Source: Actinoplanes sp. NBRC 103695 (GTDB taxonomy: Bacteria; Actinomycetota; Actinomycetes; Mycobacteriales; Micromonosporaceae). Taken from it: a stretch of DNA of 40,442 bases. The stretch is taken from contig NZ_BSTL01000051.1 in assembly GCF_030269485.1 (NCBI RefSeq), positions 1-40,442 on the forward strand. The letters are read 5' to 3'. A program made the position numbers and the translations under genes. Shown piece after piece: positions 25,182 through 32,428 of this stretch; positions within the stretch are counted from its first letter, which is position 1; the number at the start of each line of letters is the position of its first letter. The notes under the pieces are model-generated. The model was not told the DNA's origin and did not search any database. It saw nothing but the letters and a program-made list of their open reading frames with translations.

Positions 25182-25933
25182 GAGGCGGTGAAGGATTCGA
25201 GGTGTACGCCCGCGTCGGCGAGCGCCTTGGCGACCGTACGGGCCATGGTCACCGCCCCGGGCGTGTCCCCGTGGACGCAGATGGACTCCGCGCGTACCGA
25301 AATGGGGGTGCCGTCGACCGCGACCAACTCGCCTGCCAGGACCAACCGCACCATCCGCTCGGCGACGAGTTCGGGGTCCTCGATGATCGCCCCGGGCGAG
25401 CGCCGCGACACCAGCGTGCCGTCGGGCGTGTAGCCGCGGTCGGCGAACGCCTCGGCGACGACCCGCAGCCCGGCGGCCGACGCCACGTCGCTGAACACGG
25501 ATCCGGGCAGGTGCAGCACCGGGAGCCGGGTGTCGTACCGGCTGATCGCCTCGACCACCGCGGCCGCCTGCCGTTCGTGCGAGACGATCGCGTTGTACAG
25601 CGCGCCGTGCGGCTTCACGTAGCGCACCCGGCCGCCGGCGACCCGGGCCAGCCCGTCCAGCGCGGCCAGCTGGTAGAGCACGTCGGCGACCAGGTCGGCC
25701 GGCTCGTAGTCGATGAAGCGCCGGCCGAAGCCGGGCAGGTCGCGGTAGCCCACCTGGGCGCCGATCGCGACGCCCCGGGTGACCGCCCGCTCGCAGGTGG
25801 ACAGCAGCGTCCGCGGGTCGCCGGCGTGGAAGCCGCAGGCGATGTTCGCGCTGGTCACGATGTCCAGCAGCGCGGCGTCGTCGCCGAGTCGCCAGGTGCC
25901 GAAGCCCTCGCCGAGGTCGGAATTGAGGTCCAT
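25178..25933 (-). CDS. pxpA: 5-oxoprolinase subunit A (LamB/YcsF family)
   Basis: A 251-aa metal-dependent enzyme subunit with a polysaccharide-deacetylase-like barrel. Hallmarks are MDLNSDLGEGFG at the very N-terminus, SANIACGFHAGDP (metal His), YVKPHGALYN and a late ESICVHGDTPGAV. It works with the KipI/KipA proteins to open 5-oxoproline to glutamate using ATP. The ATG at 25933 starts the conserved MDLN; GGAG lies six bases upstream. It is separated from the Nramp-like gene upstream by 71 bp with no promoter-like element that stands out, and overlaps the ycsI-like gene downstream. Confidence 0.9.
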   Translation of the reverse strand: MDLNSDLGEGFGTWRLGDDAALLDIVTSANIACGFHAGDPRTLLSTCERAVTRGVAIGAQVGYRDLPGFGRRFIDYEPADLVADVLYQLAALDGLARVAGGRVRYVKPHGALYNAIVSHERQAAAVVEAISRYDTRLPVLHLPGSVFSDVASAAGLRVVAEAFADRGYTPDGTLVSRRSPGAIIEDPELVAERMVRLVLAGELVAVDGTPISVRAESICVHGDTPGAVTMARTVAKALADAGVHLESFTAS

Positions 25934-26004
25934 CGCCCACTCCAAGGTCCGGAGCGGCCCGGGCCGGGTGTTGCCGCACCCATGCCCAGGCCGCCAAGAA
26001 AGAA

Positions 26005-27252
26005 CTACGAGGCCAGGTAGTCGAAGATGGTCCGCGCGGAGACCACCCCCATGTACCAGGTCAACGCCGCCACCAGCACTCCGGCGACGATGAGCCACAC
26101 GGGATAGCGATACCCGCCGAGGAGTTCGCGACGCCGCCACGCCGCGTACAGCAGGATCGTGAACCCGATCGGCAGGATCAGCCCGTTGAAACCGCCGGCG
26201 AACACCAGCAGGGCGGCGGGCGCGGTGCCGAGGATCAGGAAGATGACCGCGCTGACCAAAATGAAGATCACGGTCGCGAGATTTCGCGTACGGGGCTCAG
26301 CGAAGCGCCGTGAGAAGGCGTCGAGAAACGACACCGACGTGTACGCCGCGCCGATGACCGACGTGATGGCGGCCGCCCAGAGCACCACACCGAACGCCCG
26401 TAGCCCGAACTGACCGGCCGCCGACTCGAAGGCGTCCGCGGTGGCGTTGCCCTTGGTGTTCAGTGCCACGCCGCCGGCCACGACACCGAAGATGGCGAGG
26501 AACAGCACGTACCGCATGAGGCCGGTGACGGCGATCCCGGTCAGCGCGCCGCGGGTGACCTCCCGGACGTGCTCCGGTCCCGTGGTGCCGCTGTCCAGCA
26601 GCCGGTGCGCGCCGGAGTAGGTGATGTAGCCGCCGACCGTGCCACCGATGATCGTGGTGATCGCGGCGAAGTCGATGGTGTCCGGCCACACGGTCTGGGT
26701 CAGCGCCTCGCCGACCGGCGGCCCCGACACGATCGCGACGTAGACGGTCAGCGCGATCATCAGGATGCCGAGCACGATGATCACCCGGTCCATGGCCATT
26801 CCGGCGCGCTTGACGACGAACAGCGAGATGGCGATGAGCACGCTGATCGCCCCGCCGATCTTCGGGTCGAGGCCGAGCATCGCGTTGAGCCCGAGTCCGG
26901 TGCCGGCCACGTTGCCGATGTTGAAGACCAGGCCGCCCAGAATGACCAGGGTGGCGAGCAGGTAGCCGGCGCCCGGGACGACCGCGTTGGCGATCTCGTG
27001 GGCCCGCTTGCCGCTGACCGAGATGATCCGCCAGATGTTCATCTGGACCACGAAGTCGACCAGAATCGACATCAGGATGCCGAAGGCGAACGCCGCGCCG
27101 AGCGCGACCGTGAAGTTGGTGGTCTGCGTGATGAAGCCGGGCCCGATGGCACTCGTGGCCATCAGGAAGATCGCGCCTACCAGCGCGGTCCGCCGGTCTT
27201 TCTTGCTGCTCCGGGGCGCGGTGGCGGTCGGTACGGAGGACTCAGGCGGCAT
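26005..27252 (-). CDS. Nramp-family-like transporter (YcsG group) lacking the canonical metal-binding motifs
   Basis: A 415-aa membrane protein with about eleven helices and the LeuT-like fold of the Nramp family. The first helix reads TSAIGPGFITQTTNF; where metal-transporting Nramps have DPGN a few residues after GPGF, this protein has none of those residues. The sixth helix has GGYITYSGAHRL in place of the MPH motif. It therefore probably does not carry Mn or Fe. Its place at the head of a ycsG-ycsF-ycsI-kipI-kipA type operon suggests uptake of 5-oxoproline or a related small acid; this is inference. AGGAG lies six bases before the ATG at 27252, and the promoter upstream carries two palindromic operator matches. 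Confidence 0.85.
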   Translation of the reverse strand: MPPESSVPTATAPRSSKKDRRTALVGAIFLMATSAIGPGFITQTTNFTVALGAAFAFGILMSILVDFVVQMNIWRIISVSGKRAHEIANAVVPGAGYLLATLVILGGLVFNIGNVAGTGLGLNAMLGLDPKIGGAISVLIAISLFVVKRAGMAMDRVIIVLGILMIALTVYVAIVSGPPVGEALTQTVWPDTIDFAAITTIIGGTVGGYITYSGAHRLLDSGTTGPEHVREVTRGALTGIAVTGLMRYVLFLAIFGVVAGGVALNTKGNATADAFESAAGQFGLRAFGVVLWAAAITSVIGAAYTSVSFLDAFSRRFAEPRTRNLATVIFILVSAVIFLILGTAPAALLVFAGGFNGLILPIGFTILLYAAWRRRELLGGYRYPVWLIVAGVLVAALTWYMGVVSARTIFDYLAS

Positions 27253-27292
27253 GGCGTGCTCCTGATCACTGGGAATTTCCGTCGATGCTTTG

Positions 27293-27321
27293 ACCGTAGA
27301 GATCGTTCAACGATTTGAGAA
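27293..27321 (-). promoter_or_regulatory. Putative promoter of the 5-oxoproline operon
   Basis: On the minus strand TTCTCA (27321-27316) and TACGGT (27298-27293) are separated by 17 bp. The 5' leader would be about 35-40 bases with a good AGGAG ribosome binding site. The spacer contains one of the two FadR-type palindromes, an arrangement suited to repression. Confidence 0.45.
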
Positions 27322-27343
27322 GAGTTGTTGAACAATTCTTCTC
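27303..27343. promoter_or_regulatory. Two FadR/FCD-type operator matches in tandem
   Basis: TCGTTCAACGA (27303-27313) and TTGTTGAACAA (27325-27335) both fit TNGTNNNACNA, the pattern commonly cited for FadR-type GntR regulators. Their centres are 22 bp apart, two helical turns, so two dimers could bind the same DNA face. The second is embedded in a larger inverted repeat, 27317-27343, with arms GAGAAGA and TCTTCTC outside it. Confidence 0.55.
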
Positions 27344-27352
27344 ATCTGGCAT

Positions 27353-27371
27353 ATCCGTTAGGCTTGCCTAA
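27353..27371. promoter_or_regulatory. Possible DtxR/IdeR-type iron box
   Basis: ATCCGTTAGGCTTGCCTAA matches 14 of 19 positions of the iron-box consensus TTAGGTTAGGCTAACCTAA. The core GTTAGGC-TT-GCCTAAC is a perfect seven-base inverted repeat. It lies between the divergent Nramp-like and DUF3159 genes, 17 bp before the DUF3159 start, so it could control either. Confidence 0.4.
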
Positions 27372-27388
27372 CTCATAGGGGGTGGGCG

Positions 27389-28030
27389 TTGGCGGACGAG
27401 TCACTGTCGGATCTGCTGGGCGGTCGCCGAGCGGCTTTGGACGCCACCGCGCCGGTCGCCGGCTTCCTGGCCGGCTGGCTGGTGACGGGCCACTCGATCG
27501 GCTGGGGCTCCGCCGCCGCGGTCCTGGTGGCACTGGCCGTCGCCGCGTGGCGCCTACGCCGAGGCGACAAGCCCGGCGCCGTCCTGATCGGCCTGCTGGG
27601 CGTGTGCGTGGCCGCGTTGGTGGCCTTGCGCACCGGCCGAGCCGAGGACTTCTTCCTCCTGCGCGTGCTCACCAACGGCGCCAGCGCCCTGGCCTGGATC
27701 GTCAGCATCGTGATCCGCCGCCCCCTGCTGGGCCTGGTGGTCGGCGGCGTCCTCGGCCAGCGCACGAAATGGCGTCGCGACCCGGCGCTGCTCACGGCGT
27801 ACCGAAAAGGCAGTTGGGTCTGGGTCCTGCAGTATGTCGTCCGGCTGGCGGTCTTCCTGCCGCTGTACGCCACCGGCCAGGTCGTAGCCCTGGGTATCAC
27901 CCAGATCGCGCTGACGTGGCCCTTGGTCGCCGCGGTCATCGCCGCGAGCTGGTGGGTGATCCGCCACAGCCTCCCGCCCGACCACCCCGGCCTCCGCCAC
28001 CCCCAGATCCCCGAGAATGCGGTCCCCTAG
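27389..28030 (+). CDS. DUF3159 membrane protein
   Basis: A 213-aa actinobacterial membrane protein with about five to six helices. Family features are SLSDLLGGRRAALDATAPVA at the start, the DFFLLRVLTNGASALAWIVS segment, LLGLVVGGVLGQRTKWRRDP and YRKGSWVWVLQYVVRLAVFL. Function is unknown. The start is TTG at 27389, behind a G-rich stretch (GGGGGTGGG); no ATG or GTG in this frame lies nearby, and the family N-terminus begins here. The possible iron box upstream and the divergent transporter operon are the only regulatory hints. Confidence 0.85.
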   Translation: MADESLSDLLGGRRAALDATAPVAGFLAGWLVTGHSIGWGSAAAVLVALAVAAWRLRRGDKPGAVLIGLLGVCVAALVALRTGRAEDFFLLRVLTNGASALAWIVSIVIRRPLLGLVVGGVLGQRTKWRRDPALLTAYRKGSWVWVLQYVVRLAVFLPLYATGQVVALGITQIALTWPLVAAVIAASWWVIRHSLPPDHPGLRHPQIPENAVP

Positions 28031-28034
28031 TCGA

Positions 28035-28057
28035 GTGACCACTAGTCTAGTGTTCAC
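28035..28057. promoter_or_regulatory. 23-bp palindrome overlapping the promoter of the putative HEPN gene
   Basis: Two 11-base arms flank a central T (28046) and pair at 10 of 11 positions; the core is CACTAG-T-CTAGTG. The repeat ends two bases before the GTG at 28060 and covers TAGTGT (28048-28053), a good -10 box for a leaderless transcript. A dimeric repressor bound here would block transcription completely. The regulator is not encoded next to it. Confidence 0.6.
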
Positions 28058-28059
28058 GA

Positions 28060-29691
28060 GTGACGTCTGAATCTTCAGCAACCGTCTATGACGACCATGT
28101 CCGTGCACGAATGATCGACTTCTTCACCCTCGAAGGACAACCGTGGCCACGCCGGCTGTGGGATGTCGGGTCGCTGCTCGCCCTGCAGGAACTGCTGGAG
28201 GCAAGCACCTGGGCTCGGCACCGCGTGCTGTCCATGTCCGCGGTCGACTGGCAGCGCCGCGAACTCTTGAGAGCAATCGGGCCCGACATCGGCCTCGGCG
28301 CCAAGGAATTGCGGGCCGAGCTGACCTCGCTGCTGAGCAACCCGCTCCCCGACCCGAGCCCTGCACACCGTCGGCTCGAAGAGATCATCGACCATGCCCG
28401 CGGCGGCTACATCCGCCGTTGGGCAGACGCGGCCACTCTGCCTGACCAGCAACGGCCGCGGCCGGAAAGGCTTGCTCGCGTCATCGCAGCACATCTGCTC
28501 GACCTCGGTTACGACGCAAGCCATCTGGCGGCATGGATCGGTCGACTTGCACACCAACGGGCCGGCGTCGAGAAGGTTCTCCAGGACGCGGTGTCGCTCG
28601 ACGCAGCCGGACCACGGGAATTCACCGTTCTCGCGGTCCTGGAAACCGTGCCCGAACGAGGACAGGCTCAGAGGCACGAGGCGTGGGTCTCGGTCCGGGA
28701 AGTAATCGACTGGCTCAAGCAACGCGGCCACTCCATGAATGGAGTGAACCCCGGTGGTGGATTCATCTATCGAGTCACCGCGCGGGATCCGTTCAGCGCT
28801 GCGAGCCAGGCGCGCGAGCTCGTCGAACACATAGTGGCGCGATCGTCGTTCATGCGAGGGAACCGCGGCAGGATCAGGCCGGCCCCACATTTGTGGGTCG
28901 ATGACCACCCCGTCCCGATCCCGTTTGCCACCCCGTCACGGGGTGCCGATGTGCTGTCTCTCTCGAACGAGCAAAGCCTCTATCAAATTGACGGCCGACG
29001 CAGTCTGATCGATGCCGCCTTGGAACTCGCCGCGCCAGTGAACCGAGGCGTGCTCGGCCCCGCGGTAGCGGGCGCATGGGCCGCTGTCGAATCGCTGCTG
29101 TCGCATCCGGACGATCCCGCCGAGGCAGAACGATCAGGCAAGGCGGTCGCCGCGGACCGGTTGGCTGCCATCATCGCCTGCTCCTGGCCCCGCGCGGAAC
29201 TGACGGCGCTCTCCCACCGGCATCGACCTGAGACCCCAGACTCCCTGATCAAGCAACTGGCGGCCTGCTCGACCAACCGCGACAGGGCGTTCGCGGTAGC
29301 CGAAGCTGTGAGGGCGGGGACCGTGGTGAGGCCGGCAGACCGATTCAGACGTGACTCCGACATCGCAGCGGCTCAACGTATGCGCCACGTCGTCACCGAT
29401 CCCAGAAGGGAACTCTCGACCGCGGTCACTGTTCTTCGGATCGCGCTGAGGCGTCTGTACCGGACTCGCAACATCGTGCTGCACGGCGGCTCGATGGAAG
29501 GCGTGGCGTTGAAGGCGACCCTGCGCATCGTCGCGCCGTTGGTGGGTGCCGGACTCGACCGGGTCACTCACGCCATGCTCGTGGAGAATCTCGCTCCGCT
29601 CAAGCTCGCCGCTCGGGCCGAAGTCGGCCTCAAACTGGTCGGCGGCGAAACGGGTCTGAGTGTGGTCGACCTTCTGGAGCCCCGCCAGTAG
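28060..29691 (+). CDS. Hypothetical protein with C-terminal HEPN ribonuclease motif, candidate defence gene
   Basis: A 543-aa soluble protein that I cannot assign to a named family. The C-terminal 230 residues are helical and contain R470-N471-I-V-L-H475 within RLYRTRNIVLHGG, matching the RNxxxH active site of HEPN ribonucleases as found in Apea-like and abortive-infection proteins. The N-terminal 300 residues have no recognised motif and could be a sensor domain. The gene stands alone: no MNT antitoxin-like partner is adjacent, a large palindrome covers its promoter, and a strong terminator follows 13 bp after the stop. Its codon use is slightly less GC-extreme than that of neighbours, with scattered AT-rich codons, consistent with acquired accessory DNA. 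The start is GTG 28060. HEPN assignment rests on the motif and helical context; a defence role is inference. Confidence 0.65.
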   Translation: MTSESSATVYDDHVRARMIDFFTLEGQPWPRRLWDVGSLLALQELLEASTWARHRVLSMSAVDWQRRELLRAIGPDIGLGAKELRAELTSLLSNPLPDPSPAHRRLEEIIDHARGGYIRRWADAATLPDQQRPRPERLARVIAAHLLDLGYDASHLAAWIGRLAHQRAGVEKVLQDAVSLDAAGPREFTVLAVLETVPERGQAQRHEAWVSVREVIDWLKQRGHSMNGVNPGGGFIYRVTARDPFSAASQARELVEHIVARSSFMRGNRGRIRPAPHLWVDDHPVPIPFATPSRGADVLSLSNEQSLYQIDGRRSLIDAALELAAPVNRGVLGPAVAGAWAAVESLLSHPDDPAEAERSGKAVAADRLAAIIACSWPRAELTALSHRHRPETPDSLIKQLAACSTNRDRAFAVAEAVRAGTVVRPADRFRRDSDIAAAQRMRHVVTDPRRELSTAVTVLRIALRRLYRTRNIVLHGGSMEGVALKATLRIVAPLVGAGLDRVTHAMLVENLAPLKLAARAEVGLKLVGGETGLSVVDLLEPRQ

Positions 29692-29703
29692 GCGGACCAG
29701 GAG

Positions 29704-29742
29704 CGCAAAAATGCCCCGGCCAACCGGCAGGGGCATTTTGCG
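29704..29742. terminator. Bidirectional rho-independent terminator
   Basis: The arms CGCAAAAATGCCCC (29704-29717) and GGGGCATTTTGCG (29730-29742) form a stem of about 13 pairs with one unpaired A and a 12-base loop. A-rich and T-rich sides flank the GC core, so it can work on both strands. It sits between the convergent HEPN-like and glycosyltransferase genes. Confidence 0.85.
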
Positions 29743-29792
29743 TGTCGGGGTAAGCATACACGGCCTCCGGAACGCCTCAAGCGGGTTCAGCC

Positions 29793-31259
29793 TCAGGTCC
29801 TCGAACCGGCTCCCACCAGATCGTCGGCGTCGGCCGGGACCGTGTCGAAACCTTGGCGCTGCATCGCCCCCCAGACCGCCGGTCTCCCCCGCCATGCGTG
29901 CGCCGCCCCCGAAACCTGCCACACCGCCAGGATCTGCCGGTACCCGAAGTTCTCGATGATCGCCGCCACCACCCCCCGCAGCATGTCCGTCCATCGTAGA
30001 TACCGATGGAACGAGACCTCCTCGATGAACAGCGACACCAAGCTGACCAGCAGCCCGTACCCGTACGCGACAAGGGCGAACCGCCAGGCGAAGTCCAGGT
30101 TGATCGCGTCGGCCCAGAGCCCGAGCGGCACCAGCACCAGAGCCGCCAGCTCGATGAACGGCGCCAGCAGCTCGAACGCCACGTAGTACGGGAGGGCGAG
30201 CAGCCCGATCCGGCCGTAGCGGGGGTTGAGGATCATGCGCCGGTGTTTGCTGAGGATCTCGGCGATGCCTCGGTGCCAGCGCAACCGCTGCCGGCCCAGG
30301 ACGCGCATGCTGCTGGGCGCCTCGCTCCAGCTGACCGGCTCGGCCACGAAGATCACGCGGTAGTCCTCGCGGCGTTCGCGCAGGTAGTGGTGCAGGCGTA
30401 CGACCAGTTCGGCGTCCTCGCCGACGGTGTCGTGCGCCATTCCGCCGATCTTGACGACCAGGTCGCGGCGGAAGATGCCGAAGGCGCCGGAGATGACCAC
30501 CAGGCCGCCGAGGCGGGACCAGCCGGTGCGGCCCATCAGGAACGCCCGCAGATATTCGACGACCTGCACCCGGACCAGCCATTGCCGCGGCATCCGGACG
30601 TCGACCACGCGTCCGCCGACCACCTTGCAGCCGTTGGCGATGCGCACCACGCCGCCGCAGGCCGCCACCCGCAGCGGGTCGTCGCCGAACGGCTTGGCCA
30701 CCGACAGCAGCGCGTCGGGGTCGAGCACCGAGTCGGCGTCCACCATGCAGACCAGCGGGTGCCGGGCCAGGTTGATGCCGACGTTCAGGGCGTCGGATTT
30801 GCCGCCGTTGGTCTTGCGGACGACGGTCAGGGTCTCCGGGTTGGCGCGGGCCACGTGCACGGACAGGACCTGGCTCGTGTACGGGACTTCGCCGGGCACC
30901 ACGCGCGGGATCTCGACCAGGTCGAAGTGCCGGCGCAACTGCTCGAAGGTGTCGTCGGTGGAGCCGTCGTCGACCACCACGACCTCGTACCGCGGGTAGC
31001 GCAGCGACGTCATCGCCTGCACCGCGAACACGATCCCGGGCCCTTCGTTGTAGGCGGGCACGATCACCGTGACCGGCAGGGTCAGGGGTGACCTGAACAT
31101 GTCGTCGCTGCCCGCGAACGGCAATCTCCGTAGGTGCTGGGTGAATTCCATGCCGGCGAGAATGATCAGGATCAGATAGCTGCTGTTGAGAGCGATGAAG
31201 TAGGCGAAGATCGCCCAGTCGGTGGCGTGCAGGATCTGCCGGACCAGTTCGACACTCAT
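29793..31259 (-). CDS. Processive membrane glycosyltransferase, family 2 (PgaC/hyaluronan-synthase-like)
   Basis: A 488-aa GT2 enzyme with one N-terminal helix (about 15-37), a cytoplasmic catalytic domain and about four C-terminal helices. Motifs are PAYNEGPG, VVVDDGSTDDT, D174-A-D176, G-E282-D283 (catalytic base region) and Q325RLRW329 (QxxRW), the last marking processive synthases. The expected reaction is transfer of a nucleotide sugar to a growing polysaccharide at the membrane; the sugar cannot be read. The ATG at 31259 overlaps the stop of the HEAT-repeat gene (ATGA), so the two proteins are made together. No polysaccharide deacetylase or c-di-GMP PilZ gene is adjacent. Confidence 0.88.
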   Translation of the reverse strand: MSVELVRQILHATDWAIFAYFIALNSSYLILIILAGMEFTQHLRRLPFAGSDDMFRSPLTLPVTVIVPAYNEGPGIVFAVQAMTSLRYPRYEVVVVDDGSTDDTFEQLRRHFDLVEIPRVVPGEVPYTSQVLSVHVARANPETLTVVRKTNGGKSDALNVGINLARHPLVCMVDADSVLDPDALLSVAKPFGDDPLRVAACGGVVRIANGCKVVGGRVVDVRMPRQWLVRVQVVEYLRAFLMGRTGWSRLGGLVVISGAFGIFRRDLVVKIGGMAHDTVGEDAELVVRLHHYLRERREDYRVIFVAEPVSWSEAPSSMRVLGRQRLRWHRGIAEILSKHRRMILNPRYGRIGLLALPYYVAFELLAPFIELAALVLVPLGLWADAINLDFAWRFALVAYGYGLLVSLVSLFIEEVSFHRYLRWTDMLRGVVAAIIENFGYRQILAVWQVSGAAHAWRGRPAVWGAMQRQGFDTVPADADDLVGAGSRT

Positions 31260-32365
31260 ACGGGCACCGGCTCCGGCACGTCGAGGGTGACCGCCGCCAT
31301 GGCGAGGGCTTCGCGGGCGTGTGCGGCGGCCGAGGACGGCTGGGCGTGCGCTCCCCGGCCGCCGCGGTCGGCCCGGTCGGCGTCCAGTACGTCCTGCAGC
31401 GCCTGCCGGCCGCGTGGCCCGACCCGGCGCAGCGCGTGGGCGGCCTCGTGGGCCACCCGGTATTGCTCGTCGTCGAGCAGGGCCACCAGCGCCCCCACGG
31501 CGGACGGGGCGCCGAGGTCGCCGAGGGCCCGGGCGGCCGCGGCGCGCAGGGCGGCGGGCCGGGCCGAGGTCAGCGCCTGGGTGAGTGGTTCGACGGCGCC
31601 GCGGGTGCCGAGCCGGCCGAGGTTGGTGGCGGCCGCGACGGAGACGTCGAGCACCGCGTCCTCGCGCAGGACCCGGGCCACCCGGTCCAGGGCGCCGGTG
31701 GCTCCGAGCAGGCCGAGGGCTTCGAGGCAGACCGCGCGTACGCGTGCCTCGGGGTGGTCGAGCGCGGCGGAGAGGGTGACCTCGGCCTCCGGGCCGAGTT
31801 GCACCAGGGTGTGGGTGGCCAGCAGGGACGGCACCGGGTCGGACTGGTCGAGGCTCGCGATGAGCCGCCACGCGGCGGCCGGGTCGCCGATCCGGCCGAG
31901 TGCCCGCACCGCGACCACGCGTACTTCGGCGCGCCGGTCGGTGAGCAGCCGGCACAGCTCGGGGACGGCCTGGCGTAGTTCCAGGTCGCCGAGCACCTGG
32001 GCGGCCCGGGCGCGCCGGACCCGGCTGCGGGAGCGCAGGTCGTAGAGGGCGCGGCGGGCGGTGCCGCGGCGCAGGAAGACGGAGACGAGGGCCTGGTGGG
32101 CTTCGCCGCGCAGTTTGCCGAGCAGGCCGAGCGCGCCGGGTTCGGCGGCTTTCCACGCGTCTTCCGGGATGGCGACGAGGCCGTGGCTGCCCTCCTCGCC
32201 GTTGTCCGCGACGAAGGCGAGCAGGGCCTGGCGGGGCCCGGCGGCGAGCGCGGCCTGCTTGCGGCGGCGGACGTGGCGGTGGACGCGGACGGCGACGATG
32301 GCCAGCGCGGTCACGGCCACGATGGCCGCCAGCACCACGATGATGATCGTGAAGATCCGCAGCAT
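31256..32365 (-). CDS. Membrane-anchored HEAT-repeat protein
   Basis: A 369-aa protein with one N-terminal helix (about 4-27) followed by a basic stretch (VHRHVRRRKQ), placing the rest in the cytoplasm. Residues about 95-340 form roughly seven HEAT/PBS-lyase-like helical repeats, each with a pattern like AVPELCRLLTDRRAEVRVVA followed by VRALGRIG. Such repeats bind partner proteins. The gene is first in a two-gene unit with the glycosyltransferase (4-bp overlap), so it may scaffold or regulate that enzyme. TAGTTT seven bases before the ATG at 32365 suggests a leaderless transcript. It is divergent from the aminotransferase gene with 63 bp between. Confidence 0.87.
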   Translation of the reverse strand: MLRIFTIIIVVLAAIVAVTALAIVAVRVHRHVRRRKQAALAAGPRQALLAFVADNGEEGSHGLVAIPEDAWKAAEPGALGLLGKLRGEAHQALVSVFLRRGTARRALYDLRSRSRVRRARAAQVLGDLELRQAVPELCRLLTDRRAEVRVVAVRALGRIGDPAAAWRLIASLDQSDPVPSLLATHTLVQLGPEAEVTLSAALDHPEARVRAVCLEALGLLGATGALDRVARVLREDAVLDVSVAAATNLGRLGTRGAVEPLTQALTSARPAALRAAAARALGDLGAPSAVGALVALLDDEQYRVAHEAAHALRRVGPRGRQALQDVLDADRADRGGRGAHAQPSSAAAHAREALAMAAVTLDVPEPVPV

Positions 32366-32372
32366 AAGGGTC

Positions 32373-32422
32373 AAACTACCTGTTATGGCACTCTGCGGGC
32401 GGGGAGTTGGCCGCTTTAAGCT
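32373..32422. promoter_or_regulatory. Divergent leaderless -10 boxes between the HEAT-repeat and aminotransferase genes
   Basis: For the minus gene TAGTTT (32378-32373) lies seven bases before its ATG; for the plus gene TAAGCT (32417-32422) lies six bases before its ATG at 32429. Both fit TANNNT. No convincing -35 elements are seen. Confidence 0.45.
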
Positions 32423-32428
32423 CGATGC

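Noticed and set aside
26005..27252. Manganese/iron Nramp transporter (MntH)
   Set aside because: The DPGN and MPH metal-binding motifs are absent, so the usual annotation as a divalent metal transporter is not supported by sequence.
31260..32156. N-terminal extension of the glycosyltransferase frame
   Set aside because: It is an Arg/Pro-rich shadow of the HEAT-repeat gene; the enzyme begins at the ATGA overlap at 31259.
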